DNA of 5,903 bases, from contig CAMHDX010000067.1 of the NCBI GenBank assembly GCA_946183895.1, forward strand, positions 1-5,903, given 5' to 3'. The notes under the pieces are model-generated. The model was not told where the DNA came from. It did no database searches and was given only the letters and a program-made list of their open reading frames with translations. The translations under genes were made by a program, and so were the position numbers. Of the stretch, positions 5,569 through 5,903 are shown one piece after another; the first letter of the stretch is position 1, and every line of letters starts with the position of its first letter. The DNA is from an uncultured Porphyromonadaceae bacterium (GTDB lineage Bacteria > Bacteroidota > Bacteroidia > Bacteroidales > Muribaculaceae).

Positions 5569-5903
5569 CCACGATAAGTTTGCTGCAGGGCAGCAGCAGT
5601 ATCAGCCGCGTGATGACGGCACTGACGGCGAGCGTCATCGCTGCCGAGCCTACGCTTGCCAGCACGAACAAGGCGTGGAACGACAAGCCGCAGGAATGGT
5701 CAATCATCATTATGATAGGTATGCTGATGTGCTCCAGCACCGCCATGTGCATCAGGTAGATGCCGAACGTGCAACGCGCCAGCGTGCGCCAGGCACTCGT
5801 CGCCCATGAGTCGGGGTTGACGTAGTGCTCGGGGCAGTAGCGTTGCACCACAGTGAAAATCAGTGTTGATGTCATCACCGTGTTGATACTCAGGTCAGTA
5901 ATC
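5561..5903 (-). CDS. Acyltransferase-3 family membrane protein, C-terminal fragment (5' end outside window)
   Basis: The minus-strand frame is open from the right edge to a TAA at 5563-5561, giving about 114 C-terminal residues. A GTG and ATG near 5878-5873 could be read as starts, but the frame continues upstream to the edge (ITDLSINT precedes them) and begins inside a hydrophobic segment, so they are most likely internal codons. Two further hydrophobic segments follow: one around the motif FGIYLMHMAVLE and then IPIIMMI, and one rich in A, V, L and I near the end (ALFVLASVGSAAMTLAV). The 'FGIYLMH' motif preceding a membrane segment, with a short basic tail, is typical of the last helices of acyltransferase-3 (OafA-like) integral membrane enzymes, which transfer acyl groups such as acetyl to envelope glycans. 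The catalytic N-terminal part is not in the window, so substrate and activity cannot be judged. It points the same way as the amidase gene, but the terminator-like hairpin and 217 bp gap argue against a tight operon. Confidence 0.72.
   Translation of the reverse strand, partial: ITDLSINTVMTSTLIFTVVQRYCPEHYVNPDSWATSAWRTLARCTFGIYLMHMAVLEHISIPIIMMIDHSCGLSFHALFVLASVGSAAMTLAVSAVITRLILLLPCSKLIVGR

Noticed and set aside
5544..5759. Plus-strand open frame of 71 codons starting M-K-K-S-H-L
   Set aside because: The start looks gene-like, but the frame is antisense to the acyltransferase C-terminus, whose membrane segments and FGIYLMH motif are convincing.

Overview
The window looks like a bacterial chromosome segment from the order Bacteroidales (phylum Bacteroidota). 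Four things point there. The main gene is a very large secreted amidase with carboxypeptidase-regulatory-like and beta-propeller domains, an architecture typical of that group. The gene has no Shine-Dalgarno sequence. A plausible Bacteroides-type promoter (TTTG, 20 bp, TAnnTTT-like) lies upstream of it. GC-rich coding DNA alternates with a sharply AT-rich intergenic spacer. A gut lineage such as Muribaculaceae or Prevotella would fit, but the family is inference.

Both genes are on the minus strand and both are cut by the window edges. At the right edge (5561-5903) is the C-terminal end of a multi-pass membrane protein, probably an acyltransferase-3 family enzyme. It ends in a weak terminator-like hairpin followed by seven T residues. 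A 217 bp AT-rich spacer follows. In the direction of transcription it holds a 12 bp direct repeat with a 20 bp period, a candidate promoter, and a perfect 9+9 bp inverted repeat close to the predicted transcription start.

From 5343 down to base 1 a single uninterrupted reading frame of 1781 codons fills the rest of the window and runs off the left edge without a stop. It encodes, in order: a signal peptide; a zinc-dependent N-acetylmuramoyl-L-alanine amidase domain (Amidase_3 type, all expected metal and catalytic residues present); a small beta-sandwich of the carboxypeptidase-regulatory type; two tandem, diverged copies of a roughly 360-370 residue propeller-like module; a further beta-sandwich plus a third propeller-like region; and the beginning of a C-terminal region. 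The true C-terminus, where a type IX secretion sorting domain might sit, is outside the window.

The likely picture is a secreted or surface-displayed peptidoglycan amidase with a long array of putative binding or spacer domains, next to an unrelated or loosely related envelope-modifying acyltransferase. No RNA genes, mobile elements, CRISPR arrays or origins were seen. The plus strand carries several open frames, but all are antisense shadows of these two genes. I see no clear evidence of a wholly new system. The amidase-propeller fusion and its compact, symmetrical upstream control region are the parts most worth a second look.
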